From Symbiodinium kawagutii (lineage: Eukaryota > Sar > Dinophyceae > Suessiales > Symbiodiniaceae), in assembly GCA_009767595.1 (NCBI GenBank), contig VSDK01001140.1, positions 56,068 through 120,067 of the forward strand: DNA of 64,000 bases, in the 5' to 3' direction. The position numbers and the translations under genes are program-made. The notes below the pieces were generated by a model. That model was not told where the DNA came from. It did no database searches and saw only the letters and a list, made by a program, of their open reading frames with translations. Shown here one piece after another: positions 50,965-61,294 of the stretch (its first letter is position 1; each line of letters opens with the position of its first letter).

Positions 50965-51462
50965 ATGGAAGCGTGGCGACGCTCCGCTGTAAATGATCTT
51001 GAGCTTCATTCAGCGGAGTTGGCAACCTTGCGGCGGGAGGTGGCCTTGCTGAAAGTGGAGGTCACCAAGTTGCGCACCGATTTGGCTGCCGCAACACAGA
51101 CCTTGCAAGATCTCACGCGGCTGACCGAGGAGATTAGCCGTGTTGTACAAGGATCTGGGGTGCCACCGGGAGCTCCCTTCCATCCTAGGTTGCCAGCTCC
51201 AGGGTGGATAGTTGACACCCTTTCAGCACTTGACCGTGATCGTCATCCAGTGATGGATCCAGGCACACCACCTCTGACCGGTCCGTCAATTGCAATTGCT
51301 GGTGAATCTGCAGCTGTAGGTGGTGCCGGTGCTTCTTCTTCCTTTGCCTCTACGTTTCGAGGTTGTGCCCGACCTGCTGGTGAACCACCTGAAAGGTGGT
51401 CTTCGGAAGAACGAGATGATCCACCACCTAAGAGGCCTTGCCGCAGCGTTGATGCACCATGA
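50965..51462 (+). CDS. Intronless 165-residue coiled-coil protein nested in methyltransferase gene
   Basis: ATG to TGA. An N-terminal coiled coil (ELHSAELATLRREVAL, KVEVTKLRTDLAAATQ), a Pro/Gly/Ala-rich middle and a charged end with DDPPPKRPCRSVDAP. It lies between exons of the methyltransferase on the same strand, so it is either a nested gene or a large alternative exon. Clean codon texture; no family recognised. Confidence 0.7.
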   Translation: MEAWRRSAVNDLELHSAELATLRREVALLKVEVTKLRTDLAAATQTLQDLTRLTEEISRVVQGSGVPPGAPFHPRLPAPGWIVDTLSALDRDRHPVMDPGTPPLTGPSIAIAGESAAVGGAGASSSFASTFRGCARPAGEPPERWSSEERDDPPPKRPCRSVDAP

Positions 51463-51518
51463 ATTTTAATTCATGATTGGAGTTTTCGTTTCACTTAAGC
51501 TACTTTAGTTTCGTGCAA

Positions 51519-51665
51519 ATGTCACTGAAGCCTGAAGCCATCAAATGCATCCGGAAGCTGATTTGGATTCACCGATTCACCGCACCCACGTCCGATGAGA
51601 AAAAGTGCAGTGCAGCCGTCGCCCGTCAACTGTCAACTGTCAACTGTCAACTGAACTTGCATTGA
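51519..51665 (+). CDS. Small ORF, 48 residues
   Basis: ATG to TGA; reads MSLKPEAIKCIRKLIW and IHRFTAPTSDEKKCSA; the end runs into a CAACTGT stutter. Confidence 0.4.
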   Translation: MSLKPEAIKCIRKLIWIHRFTAPTSDEKKCSAAVARQLSTVNCQLNLH

Positions 51666-51900
51666 CGCATTCAACTTGAGATTTTTGAATGAGTTTTGCA
51701 GTTTTGTTTTGTTTTGTTTTCAAAAAAGAAGAAAAAGAAGTTGAAGAGGAAGAAGAAGAGGAAGAAGAAGAGGGATAAGAGTAGTTGAACTAGCCATGGT
51801 AAGAACTAGACTAAACTTAACTTCACGTTTTCGGAGTTGTCTTGTCACAAGTCCATGAAAAATGTTTAGTTTGGCTTTGCTTTGCTTTCACCTGTCGCAG

Positions 51901-52079
51901 GGATGATGCTGCCAGACTCAGATTCTCGTGTTGTGGCTGCCAAAACCGCCTTGACGGAGAAGAGGCGGCTTACTGACAACAAGATCATTGAGTCCATGAG
52001 GACCGGTGATTCATGGCCAAAATGTTGGCGCAAACATGTTGCTGCGAAGAAGGCTTTGTCTGAGCTGCTTCAGATACCT
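51901..52079 (+). CDS. Methyltransferase, target-recognition region exon
   Basis: TGTCGCAG acceptor; reads MMLPDSDSRVVAAKTA, RRLTDNKIIESMRTGD and KHVAAKKALSELLQIP; GTGCTC donor. The basic Lys/Arg helices lie between motif VIII and the conserved C-terminal part, where the target-recognition domain is expected. Confidence 0.6.
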
Positions 52080-52295
52080 GTGCTCTGGATAATCTGAGTC
52101 TGACTTGATAGACTTGTGACATTTGACATTGACAGGACTTGGACACTCGGACATTGATTTCATTTCATCGTTGTGCAGCTGTGCATTTTGAAAAATAGTT
52201 CACTGTTCACTGAGTTCACTGTATACTGTAAAGTAATTGACTGACTGTATCAATGGTTAAAGACTCAAGAGTGGCAGAATGTTTCAGTTTCCTAG

Positions 52296-52403
52296 GTGCC
52301 CGATGCTGGCGCATTGTTTCAACAGTACCACACTTCCTGGTCAGTCTGCTTGCCACCACGGGAGCAAGATCTCTTGTATTTACGTCAGTGGGCGTGGCTT
52401 GGA
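52296..52403 (+). CDS. Methyltransferase, LPPREQDLL exon
   Basis: CCTAG acceptor, 36 codons, GTGAAG donor. Reads VPDAGALFQQYHTSWS and LPPREQDLLYLRQWAW. I associate LPPRE-type segments with the C-terminal part of dinoflagellate-type methyltransferases, from memory. Confidence 0.6.
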
Positions 52404-52529
52404 GTGAAGTGAGTGATCTAAAATGAGTCTCTAGTCTCTAGTCTCTAGGGTGTCTCTAGGTTCATAGCCCAGGCTCAGATTTTGGATGGGTAGACGGTAG
52501 ACGGTAGACCGGTGACCAGACCACACTAG

Positions 52530-52743
52530 ACCTCGGAGGTTGGAACACGAAGTTCGCGAGCAAAATCCTCGGCAGACCTCTTCGCCTTCGCTGGTGTATG
52601 ACCTCACAAACAATATCAGCTACCAGAGCGCTGCCTTCGAGGATGTGCTGCCTTGCCTCTTGAGGGGGCACAGGCTTTGGCATTCTGTTCGCCAACGGCC
52701 AATTCTTGGAATTGAATTACTCCGAGGACAAGGTTTCCCAGAG
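52530..52743 (+). CDS. Methyltransferase, motif IX exon
   Basis: CACTAG acceptor; reads SLVYDLTNNISYQSAA, FEDVLPCLLRGHRLWH and QRPILGIELLRGQGFP. The end matches the R-P/L-T-x-x-E-x-x-x-x-Q-G-F-P region. Best end is GAG before GATGTTGTG, a GA donor; AGGATGTTG is repeated at the acceptor (53027-53035). Confidence 0.7.
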
Positions 52744-53028
52744 GATGTTGTGACAGCAGGCGCTGTGCAACATCGGGAAGCGCCTGTAGCTGTGGCAGCC
52801 TCCTGTCAAAGTTGTTGGTTGTGACTTGTGGCCGTGGTTTCATTGTGAGTGATTGACGATTGATTATCAATTTAATTGATTGATAATCTAAAATCGTGAT
52901 GTCGTGATTGATTAATTGATTGAGATTGATTGATTGATGCTGCTGATGAATGATGATCCGTCCAGCATTGCCATTGCTCCCCTGACAATTTGACTGTGTA
53001 AACAGACTGTCGCTGCTGTTTGACCAAG

Positions 53029-53361
53029 GATGTTGAGCTCAACCGAGTTGCGGGGAACACCATCAGTGTCCCGGTGGTTGGCGCAATCTTGGCGGTGATG
53101 CTTGCGTCGTCTCAGTTGAGATCAGGTGATGATTATGATGCTGCTGCTGCGAACAGCGCTGTTCCTCTGATGGGGGCGACGCTGCCAGAAGTGGTGAGCG
53201 TTGGGCGCCAAAGGGTGTCAATGCCAGGTCAAGAATGGGGTTCGTTGTTGGCAAAGGCTGGCAAGAGCAGCCAAGTCAAAGAGAAACGTTCCCAACCTGC
53301 TGCTCCTAGTTCCAGTTCCAAGTGTCAAAAAAAAATGGATGCTTACTTCATCCACAAGTAA
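53029..53361 (+). CDS. Methyltransferase, last exon with motif X
   Basis: CCAAG acceptor; reads DVELNRVAGNTISVPV and VGAILAVMLASSQ, the motif X helix and G-N-x-I/M-S-V signature that completes the cofactor pocket. A low-complexity tail and KKMDAYFIHK follow; TAA 53359-53361. This end resembles a PCNA-interacting peptide only loosely. Confidence 0.75.
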   Translation, partial: DVELNRVAGNTISVPVVGAILAVMLASSQLRSGDDYDAAAANSAVPLMGATLPEVVSVGRQRVSMPGQEWGSLLAKAGKSSQVKEKRSQPAAPSSSSKCQKKMDAYFIHK

Positions 53362-53519
53362 AATAGCAATGGCAACATGTACAGCAAGCAGAGTTGCTCT
53401 GGCTTACGACGAAAAAGTGGCAGTCAGCCCGAGGCCATGGATGACCAATCCCCCGAACCAACTAGTCTTCTAGTCTAGTTAAGGTAGGTCGGTAGCTTAT
53501 GGTTCGTCGCCGGTTAAAT

Positions 53520-53848
53520 TTTTAGTGTTTTGTCGGTTTCCAGACAAAATCGATTTTCCTGGTTTTGACCCTTTTTGTGCACTTTGGAAACGGAGGAAAA
53601 CACCTGTTTTTTGCGTTTTGTTGGGTTCCGGGGAAATCCACAAAATCAATTTTCCTGGTTTCGCCCGATATGCAGAAAATTGTTTTTTTTACATTTTTTC
53701 GAAAAAACGGTGCAACATTTTAGTGATTTGGCCCAAAATTCATTTTGTGGCATTCCACTGAAAACATCGTTTTTTAAGGTTTTTCCACTTTCTGGCCTAA
53801 AACCATGTTTCGACAGACACCGGCCCAAACGGTTTTCCTAATATATAT
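53520..53848 (-). repeat. Right inverted repeat of the 52 kb block
   Basis: Opposite-strand counterpart of 1720-2010. CTAATATATA (53839-53848), CACCGGCCC (53819-53827), GAAAACATCG (53761-53770) and the 20-base core (53642-53661) mirror the left copy in order. A second version of the core (ATCGATTTTCCTGGTTTT) lies at about 53548. The repeat is followed outward by a (TA)n run. Confidence 0.6.
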
Positions 53849-56750
53849 ATATATATATGCACATACACTTGATGTTGCTGTTGCTGTTGCAATAAAACAT
53901 AAATTGCAGGATCACCGCGCACACCGTGCTTGCTGCATGCCACTGTGATCGACCTGTCGCATCTCGGAGAGATGACCTTCACACCTGCTAACCATATTCA
54001 GAGATTCACGATCCGACCTTTCCACTTTGATGGGTTCACAAGCTTAAAGACTCCTCAATTTGGATAGTGAACCCAGTGATACTCTCAAACAGGCCCTCAA
54101 CAGTCCTGTTCTGCTTTTGTGATCATAGCTTTCAGGTTGCCTGGTTGGATTTTGACCTATGCCTACCGTGCAGGTACTATCGCAGGTATGCAATCATCCA
54201 CACCTGTGGAGACAGTTGCGCCCAGTTGTTGCTATCCCCAATTCTCACCCACGGCTGATGATTGCTGCTTGCTATACATCATCAAACTGGTACGAAACAT
54301 ACCTAGTGACGGTGACGGAGATGTTTTTGTGATGTTGGAGCAAAACATCTAACTTCCATGCACCAATGATGGTTCTGATTCTCTTTAGCGATTGTATCAT
54401 CATACGCAATCGCATCACAAGAAGAGGAGATGAGATGTTGTGATTCTTCACTAACAACGGCCATTCACTAACTATTGATAACCAATATACATAACAAACT
54501 AATAAACCATGGCATGAATACAGCTATGAAGACCCATCAACGTCACCTTCAGTTCTTCCCTTTGGCGGTCACTCCTTGTAACTCCTGGCGCCTGCATCTC
54601 TTCCTGGACTTCATCTTCAGAGTCCTAGTGGAAGTGATCCGCACCGGCCGTGGATCACCGGGGACCCTCAAGCTGTAAACCGACCATGAACAACCACCGG
54701 TCACGGCAAACTGGGGAGAATATCTCCTGAGCATACCAAGGTAGCCCCAAGAATGAGAAGAAATATCAAGAAAATCAGGGAAATTTGACCAACCATCACC
54801 GGGAATCCACTTCAATTGTACGAATGTTGCAAATCATTACATGACGTGTCAAAACTCAGAACTAGCATCTACTCACCAATTAGAGTAGTCAACCAATAAC
54901 CAACAACAGCATTTAAAGATCCTGGCTGATTGTTTGTCAGGGGATATTCCCAGCACTTGCTACAGTACCAAGTCCTGATAAGGAATTGAACTCCTACCAG
55001 CCTACATGGTGGAGCTAAAATTGAAGCCATTCCGGGTGAATGGGGAAAAATCAAGGGATATCTGAGACCCAAAAGCCCGTGAGTCCTTTTGACCTGTACC
55101 CCTCGGTGCATCCATCCTCGTTGGGATGTTTACCCACTCTTATCTCTGAGGAGCTAAGGTGGGCAGTCCAGCTCAATGGGAAAGATGGCGGTTTAAATGG
55201 ATAGGAGTTGCCGGTTTGCGGAAAAGACAACTTGGCTGCGACCTAGTTCGTTTGTGTCTGGTGTTTTGGATCACTAGCATAACTGTGGATGGTTTATGGA
55301 CATTACAGTTGGTGGCAACTATATGCAAGCAGGTGGCCATTGACCATGGCTTATAACCTGCTAACCCTTCTGTTCACATCCGAAGTTAACAACAAACATC
55401 TTACCTCACCAGGATTTTGACTCTCCATTTTGGTGACATTTGCTTCTGGCCATATGAATCAAAATCGATCGCCCAAAGAACGGGCAATCAAACATCCCAA
55501 CGTTGTTTCTCCATGTTAGAGATGTCCAACCGTGACTATTATCCACTATGAGCATCTCGTAGCCATTGTCAATTGCGATTTTTGACCACTATCTAAATGA
55601 ACACTAGCAATTATGAATCGCGATTCCTAATCACGGTTGTTGATAATCATTCTCAATAAGCATCACTATGAAACAAGAAATTATTAGGAGTCATCCGCTC
55701 TCAGCCAATAGTGATCACCATGATTGACTGAGAAATCACCACGATAGATGCCTACTTAAAACGCCTAGTATTGACCATCAATAGCACATTTCAATCTCAT
55801 CAGGCCCACATTAACCCTGCCTAATACGACCACCATAGCTCACGGAAGGCTACAGTCGTTTTTGTCTAAAATGGCAATGTGTATGTATGTATTTATTATT
55901 TGATATACATATAATATGCATGCATGTATGTGTGGGTGTGTTATGTCATGGCAATCAACGCTCAACGATAGAAACAAAAACATCAATGGTAAACGACAGA
56001 ACACCCAATCAACAAGAATAGGGAGTGTGATGGTCAATGGAAATCAATCTATAAAAAAACAACCATAATAGGATATGGATTGTGAACTGTTAATCGACCA
56101 CGCACTCCATCAAAATGTTCAATGATGGTTCATACTTCACATAGTGACACGTTGCTATGTCTCATGATGGTTGGACATAGTGAATTATGCTCTTCGATGG
56201 TTCATGATGATTCATTGACGTCGATGAGTGTCGGTGGTAATTTATGATGCTTTTTATGGTTGATGATGGTTTGATGATACTAGATACTTGGTGATGGGTA
56301 ATGACAATCGATATGGAGTCTTTACACTGGATTGTGATGATTATTGCAATTGATGATGCTTGACAATCATTGATATCTGTACAGTAATCTAGAGTATATA
56401 TAGAACGCCCATCCACTCCCATGACTTGTTTGTAAACATCTAGTACTAGTTATAGGCTACCTTATAGGGTTTACTGTATAAGCAAAGCATGAATAGTTTA
56501 TACGCCCCCCTTGGCATTTACCAAGCTGTAGTATACCTAACACATCCTAAGACTTCGATGAATCGTCAAAACACACTGCAACCTCCACGGTCAAAATTCG
56601 AGACTTGGAAGATCTTCTTTAGTAAAAAAATCTCCCCTTTGGCAATTGCGAAATCTTCACCTGACCCAAGCATCATTGTTTATGGCTTGGGCGTGCATCC
56701 ACACTTAGCAACTGGCAACTAACCATGGTTAAAAGATGCTAAAGGCCTTA

Positions 56751-56772
56751 GTTCAGCTACCTTATAGGGTTG
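56751..56772. repeat. Short flank repeat, right copy
   Basis: GTTCAGCTACCTTATAGGGT matches 1341-1360 in the left flank with one difference. Confidence 0.5.
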
Positions 56773-57292
56773 ATACGCGTGGTTATATGGCAATGGGTCA
56801 GTTCACCCTGTACCCCATGGTTCCCCTATCATTAACTTATGTTTTCCCTATAGTTTGTTGGTCACTATCCACCATTATCGCTTGGTTAATATCGACCCCA
56901 CTCCTGGCAAATTCACCGCCCGACAATGTGGAGCAGGGTTGACCCATGGTCATATCCCAGTCGCCCCATGCAAGGAATCCGGTTGGACGGCCCCTCCTCT
57001 TCGGGTTGCGTAAATTTCGCTGGCATCGAGGCATAGCGCGCCAAGATCGGTCTCCTGTTTTCGAAGACCGAAACCAGGAATGGTAGGCATCCAGGACTCG
57101 CGAGTTTCTCATGTCATAAGAGGTACCCCCATATCACACGGGGTATAGGGGCTACATTTCGGAGCTATCACCAGTAGTAATGGCTAATCGATACAGAAAA
57201 TCACTAAGAATGATGGTCACACGGCTACCATATGGTGGTTTCTCAACAAAATAGGGGTATCTACCCCCAATTATCATCTAATTAATTCATGA

Positions 57293-57334
57293 ACCATTTA
57301 TAGCAATAAACCAACCACAACCTTGGGGTTCCCC
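57293..57334. repeat. Dispersed flank repeat, right copy
   Basis: Counterpart of 511-563 in the left flank, same orientation, ending CCTTGGGGTTCC where the left copy has CTTGGGGGTTCC. Confidence 0.6.
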
Positions 57335-58594
57335 ATGGCTTGACATTCCAGCATATTGATTGTCCTCCATCTGTTGAGCTACAAATCACGGATAATTGAT
57401 GATCAAATGTAGGTAACTCTATGGGAGTTGTTAAAACGGATCTAACATTACTTGTCACTTCAGATCGCTGCAAGTTGAACTTTGAGCATTCACCTTGAGT
57501 ATCATGATCTACCACACGAACGCAGTTGAACATAGTTGAACCATAGGCAACGTGTTCAAACACATCGCGCAACAATGTTGCGCCATGCCAAGTGGAAAAT
57601 AGTGGACGTCCCAGGAATGGTTGACCTCTACCATCCTGGTTCCACTCACCTCAACAATCACATGTGGCCTCACATATCGCTTTTTGAAGTTCAAAACTTG
57701 GAGATGAAAGTGTCCAACATCACCCTGGCAAATGCTTGAGGCAATTTACTCTGATGTCCCAAAGTGTCACCTTTTTGCTGTCCAAAACAACATCGTTTTC
57801 CAAACCTCGCACTACGGACTGCTTCAAGATTAGGGTTTGTTCTCCGTGGAATGATCATTCCCCACCGGTCCCTACACAAAAGCTGCTTGCTTAGGTTAAA
57901 CAAACAAAACGTCATGAATTTCTGATCCTTTGGGGTACCAGGAAGTGGTTTATTCATTTCATGAACATTTCGCACAAAAAAAACGCTGCAATGGACATGT
58001 TCCGCAGTTCGATTCTGCTTTCCGACCGGTGAATAAGTTGTCAACTATTGCCACTAGCGATTCAGAACCATTCATCATGCAGTGCTCATTGGTCGTCAAT
58101 TTCAGTATAGCATCGTGTAGCACTTTAGACTTTGTACATTAACCATGTAGTACATTGTGTGGATTCAGCACAGTAATCTCAGAACCACAACAACTATGCT
58201 GGTTGGTGGTTGAACCACCCCGATCAAGAAATTAGTCAACCAACCAACCAATCATTTATCAAATAATTCTAGGAAAAATAACAAATGACAATCAAACGAT
58301 CAGCCAGTCATGTATTCTTGCGCTTTCTATGCTTTTCTCGCTTTATCGTTACCTCTGCCAGTGCCACAAAATACCGCAACGCGGAACGCGTCTCCTGGGT
58401 ACCGCTGCAAACTCCATGATTACATTGACATTTTGAGGTTGCCATAACTTATCATAACTTTCTACATAACACGTTAGATCAGTTAGTAGCAAGTCAACAG
58501 CAACATCCAACTACATAACCATGGTACTTACGCGTTCTTGCAGTACATGGTACATTCTGATCTTGCGTGAACCATGTTGAACAACGGCAACACA

Positions 58595-58790
58595 CGTCCG
58601 CAACGACGTCAACATTCCAGCACCGAAACATCGCCGCGAGATCCCGAGGGTCGGGGCCACGCTGAGCTGGAAGGCAGCCGGGCCTGGGCGCATCATCTAA
58701 ATCGATGAAGGTGTTCTTCACCACGATGTAGTCCTTCGTATCTGGCAAGACCACCTCGCGGCAGGGAGCCAACCAATCAGCTAACAATGC
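58595..58790 (-). CDS. Minus-strand exon with VVKNTFID motif
   Basis: On the minus strand, running from 58790 down, it reads LLADWLAPCREVVLPD and TKDYIVVKNTFIDLDD followed by APRPGCLPAQRGPDPR. I associate VKNTFI-type motifs with dinoflagellate proteins, often RNA-binding, from memory. The stretch is GC-richer than its surroundings. Both ends are uncertain. Confidence 0.5.
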
Positions 58791-58796
58791 TAACAA

Positions 58797-58856
58797 CCAA
58801 CCAACGAACCAACCAACGAACCAACCAACGAACCAACCAACGAACCAACCAACCGA
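58797..58856. repeat. CCAACGAA tandem repeat
   Basis: About five copies of ACCAACGAACCA. Confidence 0.85.
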
Positions 58857-58899
58857 TCATGGTTGATTAGTGGTCAATAATGATTATAATGGGTAGTGT

Positions 58900-60372
58900 A
58901 CAAGTGATCATAACTGGTTGTAACTGGTTGGTGGTTGGCCCCAAGCATCCACATCAAGAAGTTGTCAATCTCCACCTGAAATGTATCCCGAATGGACAAT
59001 CAATCAACCATGATTGACCATTCAAGAATCATCATGAACTCGTGAACCAGCATAAAAAACCGTCAACCGCCATCAACAATCATTAAGCAGCATCAACCAA
59101 CATTTAGCATCCTGAACCAGCATGAACCATCATCAAAAGTCATGAAACATCATGAAGCATGATTCACAATCGCCAATCATCATTGACCATCAGCTAGCCA
59201 CAAATCAAGCATCATGAACCCGTCCTCAAGCCACCATTCACCATCACCCAACCACTATTAATTAACCACCATCACTGACCGTCATTACCTTGCAGTAACC
59301 ATCATTAATCAACCATCATTAATCAGTCAACATTGACCATCATTAACCATCACTAACCATCATTCACCATCATTCACCATCATTCACCATCATTCACCAT
59401 CATTAACCATTATCAATCATTATTAACTAACCATCAAACATCATCAACAATGATTCTCTAAAAGCAACCTGGGCACAGCTGTCTCCGCGCGCGCACGGGT
59501 TAAACCCGTCGAGGCTGCACCTCTTTCCCCTTCTCCTCCCCCATGGTTGAACGAACGCTGAGCCAATGGCTGTGTCGACTTCGGTGATGCGGAAGAAATC
59601 CATGATGGTTGATGGCATGGTTGATGATTCATGACGGTTGATGATGGTTGAGGATGGTTCATGATGCGGGACGGTTGATGATGCTTAATGGTGATTGATG
59701 ATGGTGGAGGACACTTGCAATGCATCAATCATGATTCATGATTCATGATTAATGATGGTTCCAATGGTTGAGGATGCTTATGATATGTTATAATGAATTC
59801 ATGACTAATGATGGGTCATTGATTCGGGTAAAATTGGGATGTGTGACTAATACATGATCATTGTTGTTAACTCGCAATAGTGAACTGTGACCAAACATGT
59901 GATACTAATGAGTCATGAATAGTGAAAACAGTGAACGATAATGATCCATAGTTGTCGATAACGACAAAAATCATTAACAATTGTCAATGGTGACCATTAA
60001 TTCTAAATCATGAAGAATGATGGTAACTAGAATGGTGTAGTGATGGTTACTGAGAGTTCAAGATGGCTACAGCAAACATAGTTGATGATGTTAGGAATGA
60101 CAAATAATTAATGGTGAATGATTTTTAGTAGCCATGTTTTATAGTTGTCTGTAATGCCTCATCATGGATAACTACTGGCTGTTGGCAGAGCAGCAACAAT
60201 TCCCTGGTGATAATGACCAAAAATGATTGATTATACGCCAGAACTCACATCATTGAGACAGTGCAAGCTTTACATAAATGAGTCTCATCTGGTATGAATG
60301 AGTGAGATAAACCATCAAACATTAGGCATGTTGCTAGGTTCATCAGTGGTGATTAACCACTATCAGCCATAG
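58900..60372. other. CATCATT-rich repetitive flank
   Basis: Long runs of CATCATTCACC (59355-59405) and GATGATGG. A GC-rich island at 59470-59590 contains a possible minus-strand exon (EVDTAIGSAFVQPWGR) that I cannot confirm. Confidence 0.4.
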
Positions 60373-60700
60373 TTGGGAGGACTAGGTTCATCGATTTCTG
60401 GTGAGTCCACCACGGTAGTTTCGACCCCTCTGAAACAATGCTTGTCAACCAACCATTTGTTAACAATTTCGTGTGGGAAAAAATACTTAAATCCACCGAC
60501 CAGATTTTCTGTTTTTTGGAGCCAAGATCAGAAATTCCAAGAAATTTGCAGCCCTCTCAGGCGAAGATCGACATGGGAGGTGAAGCTCGGGTACCAATTC
60601 CTTCACTCCGCCGCTTTGGCGCAGCACTCGTTTGGTTGTAATTGGTTGAGTAGAAATGAAAAAGATTAATAATAGTTAGGTTATACCTTTCCCGTCTTTC

Positions 60701-60961
60701 CTATCCCGCCCCAGACCTTGTAGCCCTTAATGCCCTTGCTCTTTCATTAATTTCTTCTCTGTGTTCCCTGCTATATTTTTTTGCATATTCCTTTGAATGG
60801 TCTAAATGTTCATAATACCAGTCCCTCCTTCTTTCATTTCTTTTATCTTTGTTCTTCTGATGGTTTTGTTTCATGTATTCCCTACACTTATCACAAGTTT
60901 TATATTTACCCTCATCCATTTCCTTAAAGCATTTAGCACATTTGTTTTTAGCATCACCCAT
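60701..60961 (-). CDS. Small Cys-pair, charged protein, virus-like
   Basis: Minus strand, ATG at 60961, 86 residues. CAKCFKEMDEGKYKTC and DKCREYMKQNHQKNKD give two C-x2-C pairs, a likely zinc ribbon, followed by a highly charged helix with YYEHLDHSKEYAKKYS. I associate this layout with small genes of large DNA viruses. It is divergently oriented from the gene at 61295 with 333 bases between. Codons are more AT-rich than in the 52 kb block. Confidence 0.65.
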   Translation of the reverse strand: MGDAKNKCAKCFKEMDEGKYKTCDKCREYMKQNHQKNKDKRNERRRDWYYEHLDHSKEYAKKYSREHREEINERARALRATRSGAG

Positions 60962-60975
60962 TATACTCTATTATA

Positions 60976-61009
60976 GATAGGCAACTATTTTTTAAATAGT
61001 TTTCCTATC
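60976..61009. promoter_or_regulatory. Palindrome upstream of the Cys-pair gene
   Basis: GATAGG, AACTATTT, AAATAGTT and CCTATC form a nearly perfect inverted repeat 15-48 bases upstream of the minus-strand ATG. On that strand it is followed by TATAATAGAGTATA. It could be an operator, a promoter element or a hairpin. Confidence 0.5.
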
Positions 61010-61294
61010 TTAAAACAGAACCCCTAAGCAACAAACAATACAATAGACAACAATAAAGATTAACCCGTAGTCTTTAATAATCCCATCTTAATAATCCAAA
61101 CGCACCCGCTGTGAGGTGCGGGCCCTCGGGTCAGATAGACCATCAACCTCCACAGAAGGAGGCGAGACCAGATGGGAAGTGGAGACAGGGAGCAATCGTG
61201 ATGGCATGGTTGAAGACAACATGACTTTTACATACCATAGCATTTTGACAAATCAAGCATTCGCTCGCACTCCACTCACTCATCCAGTGCCATC

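Larger units (their letters stand above)
1720..53848. mobile_element. Candidate giant element bounded by inverted repeats
   Basis: The ~52 kb between the two inverted repeats differs in texture from both flanks. It holds intron-rich + strand genes, and its noncoding DNA is made of stuttered tetranucleotides. Outer ends abut (TA)n runs, so a TA target duplication would be hidden. The first ORF starts about 280 bases inside the left repeat and the methyltransferase ends about 160 bases before the right repeat. I recognise no transposase or integrase, so the element assignment is inference from structure. Confidence 0.4.
53849..58594. other. Right flank, no gene supported
   Basis: AT-rich, texture like the left flank. 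Contains shared dispersed repeats (56751-56772, 57293-57334) and GATGGTT/CATCATG words. Open frames here lack protein-like composition and plausible splice sites. Confidence 0.5.

Noticed and set aside
54067..54352. Two overlapping + strand frames in the right flank
   Set aside because: Neither has RNY codons or splice sites, and both are rich in isolated Cys and Ser typical of random AT-rich translation.
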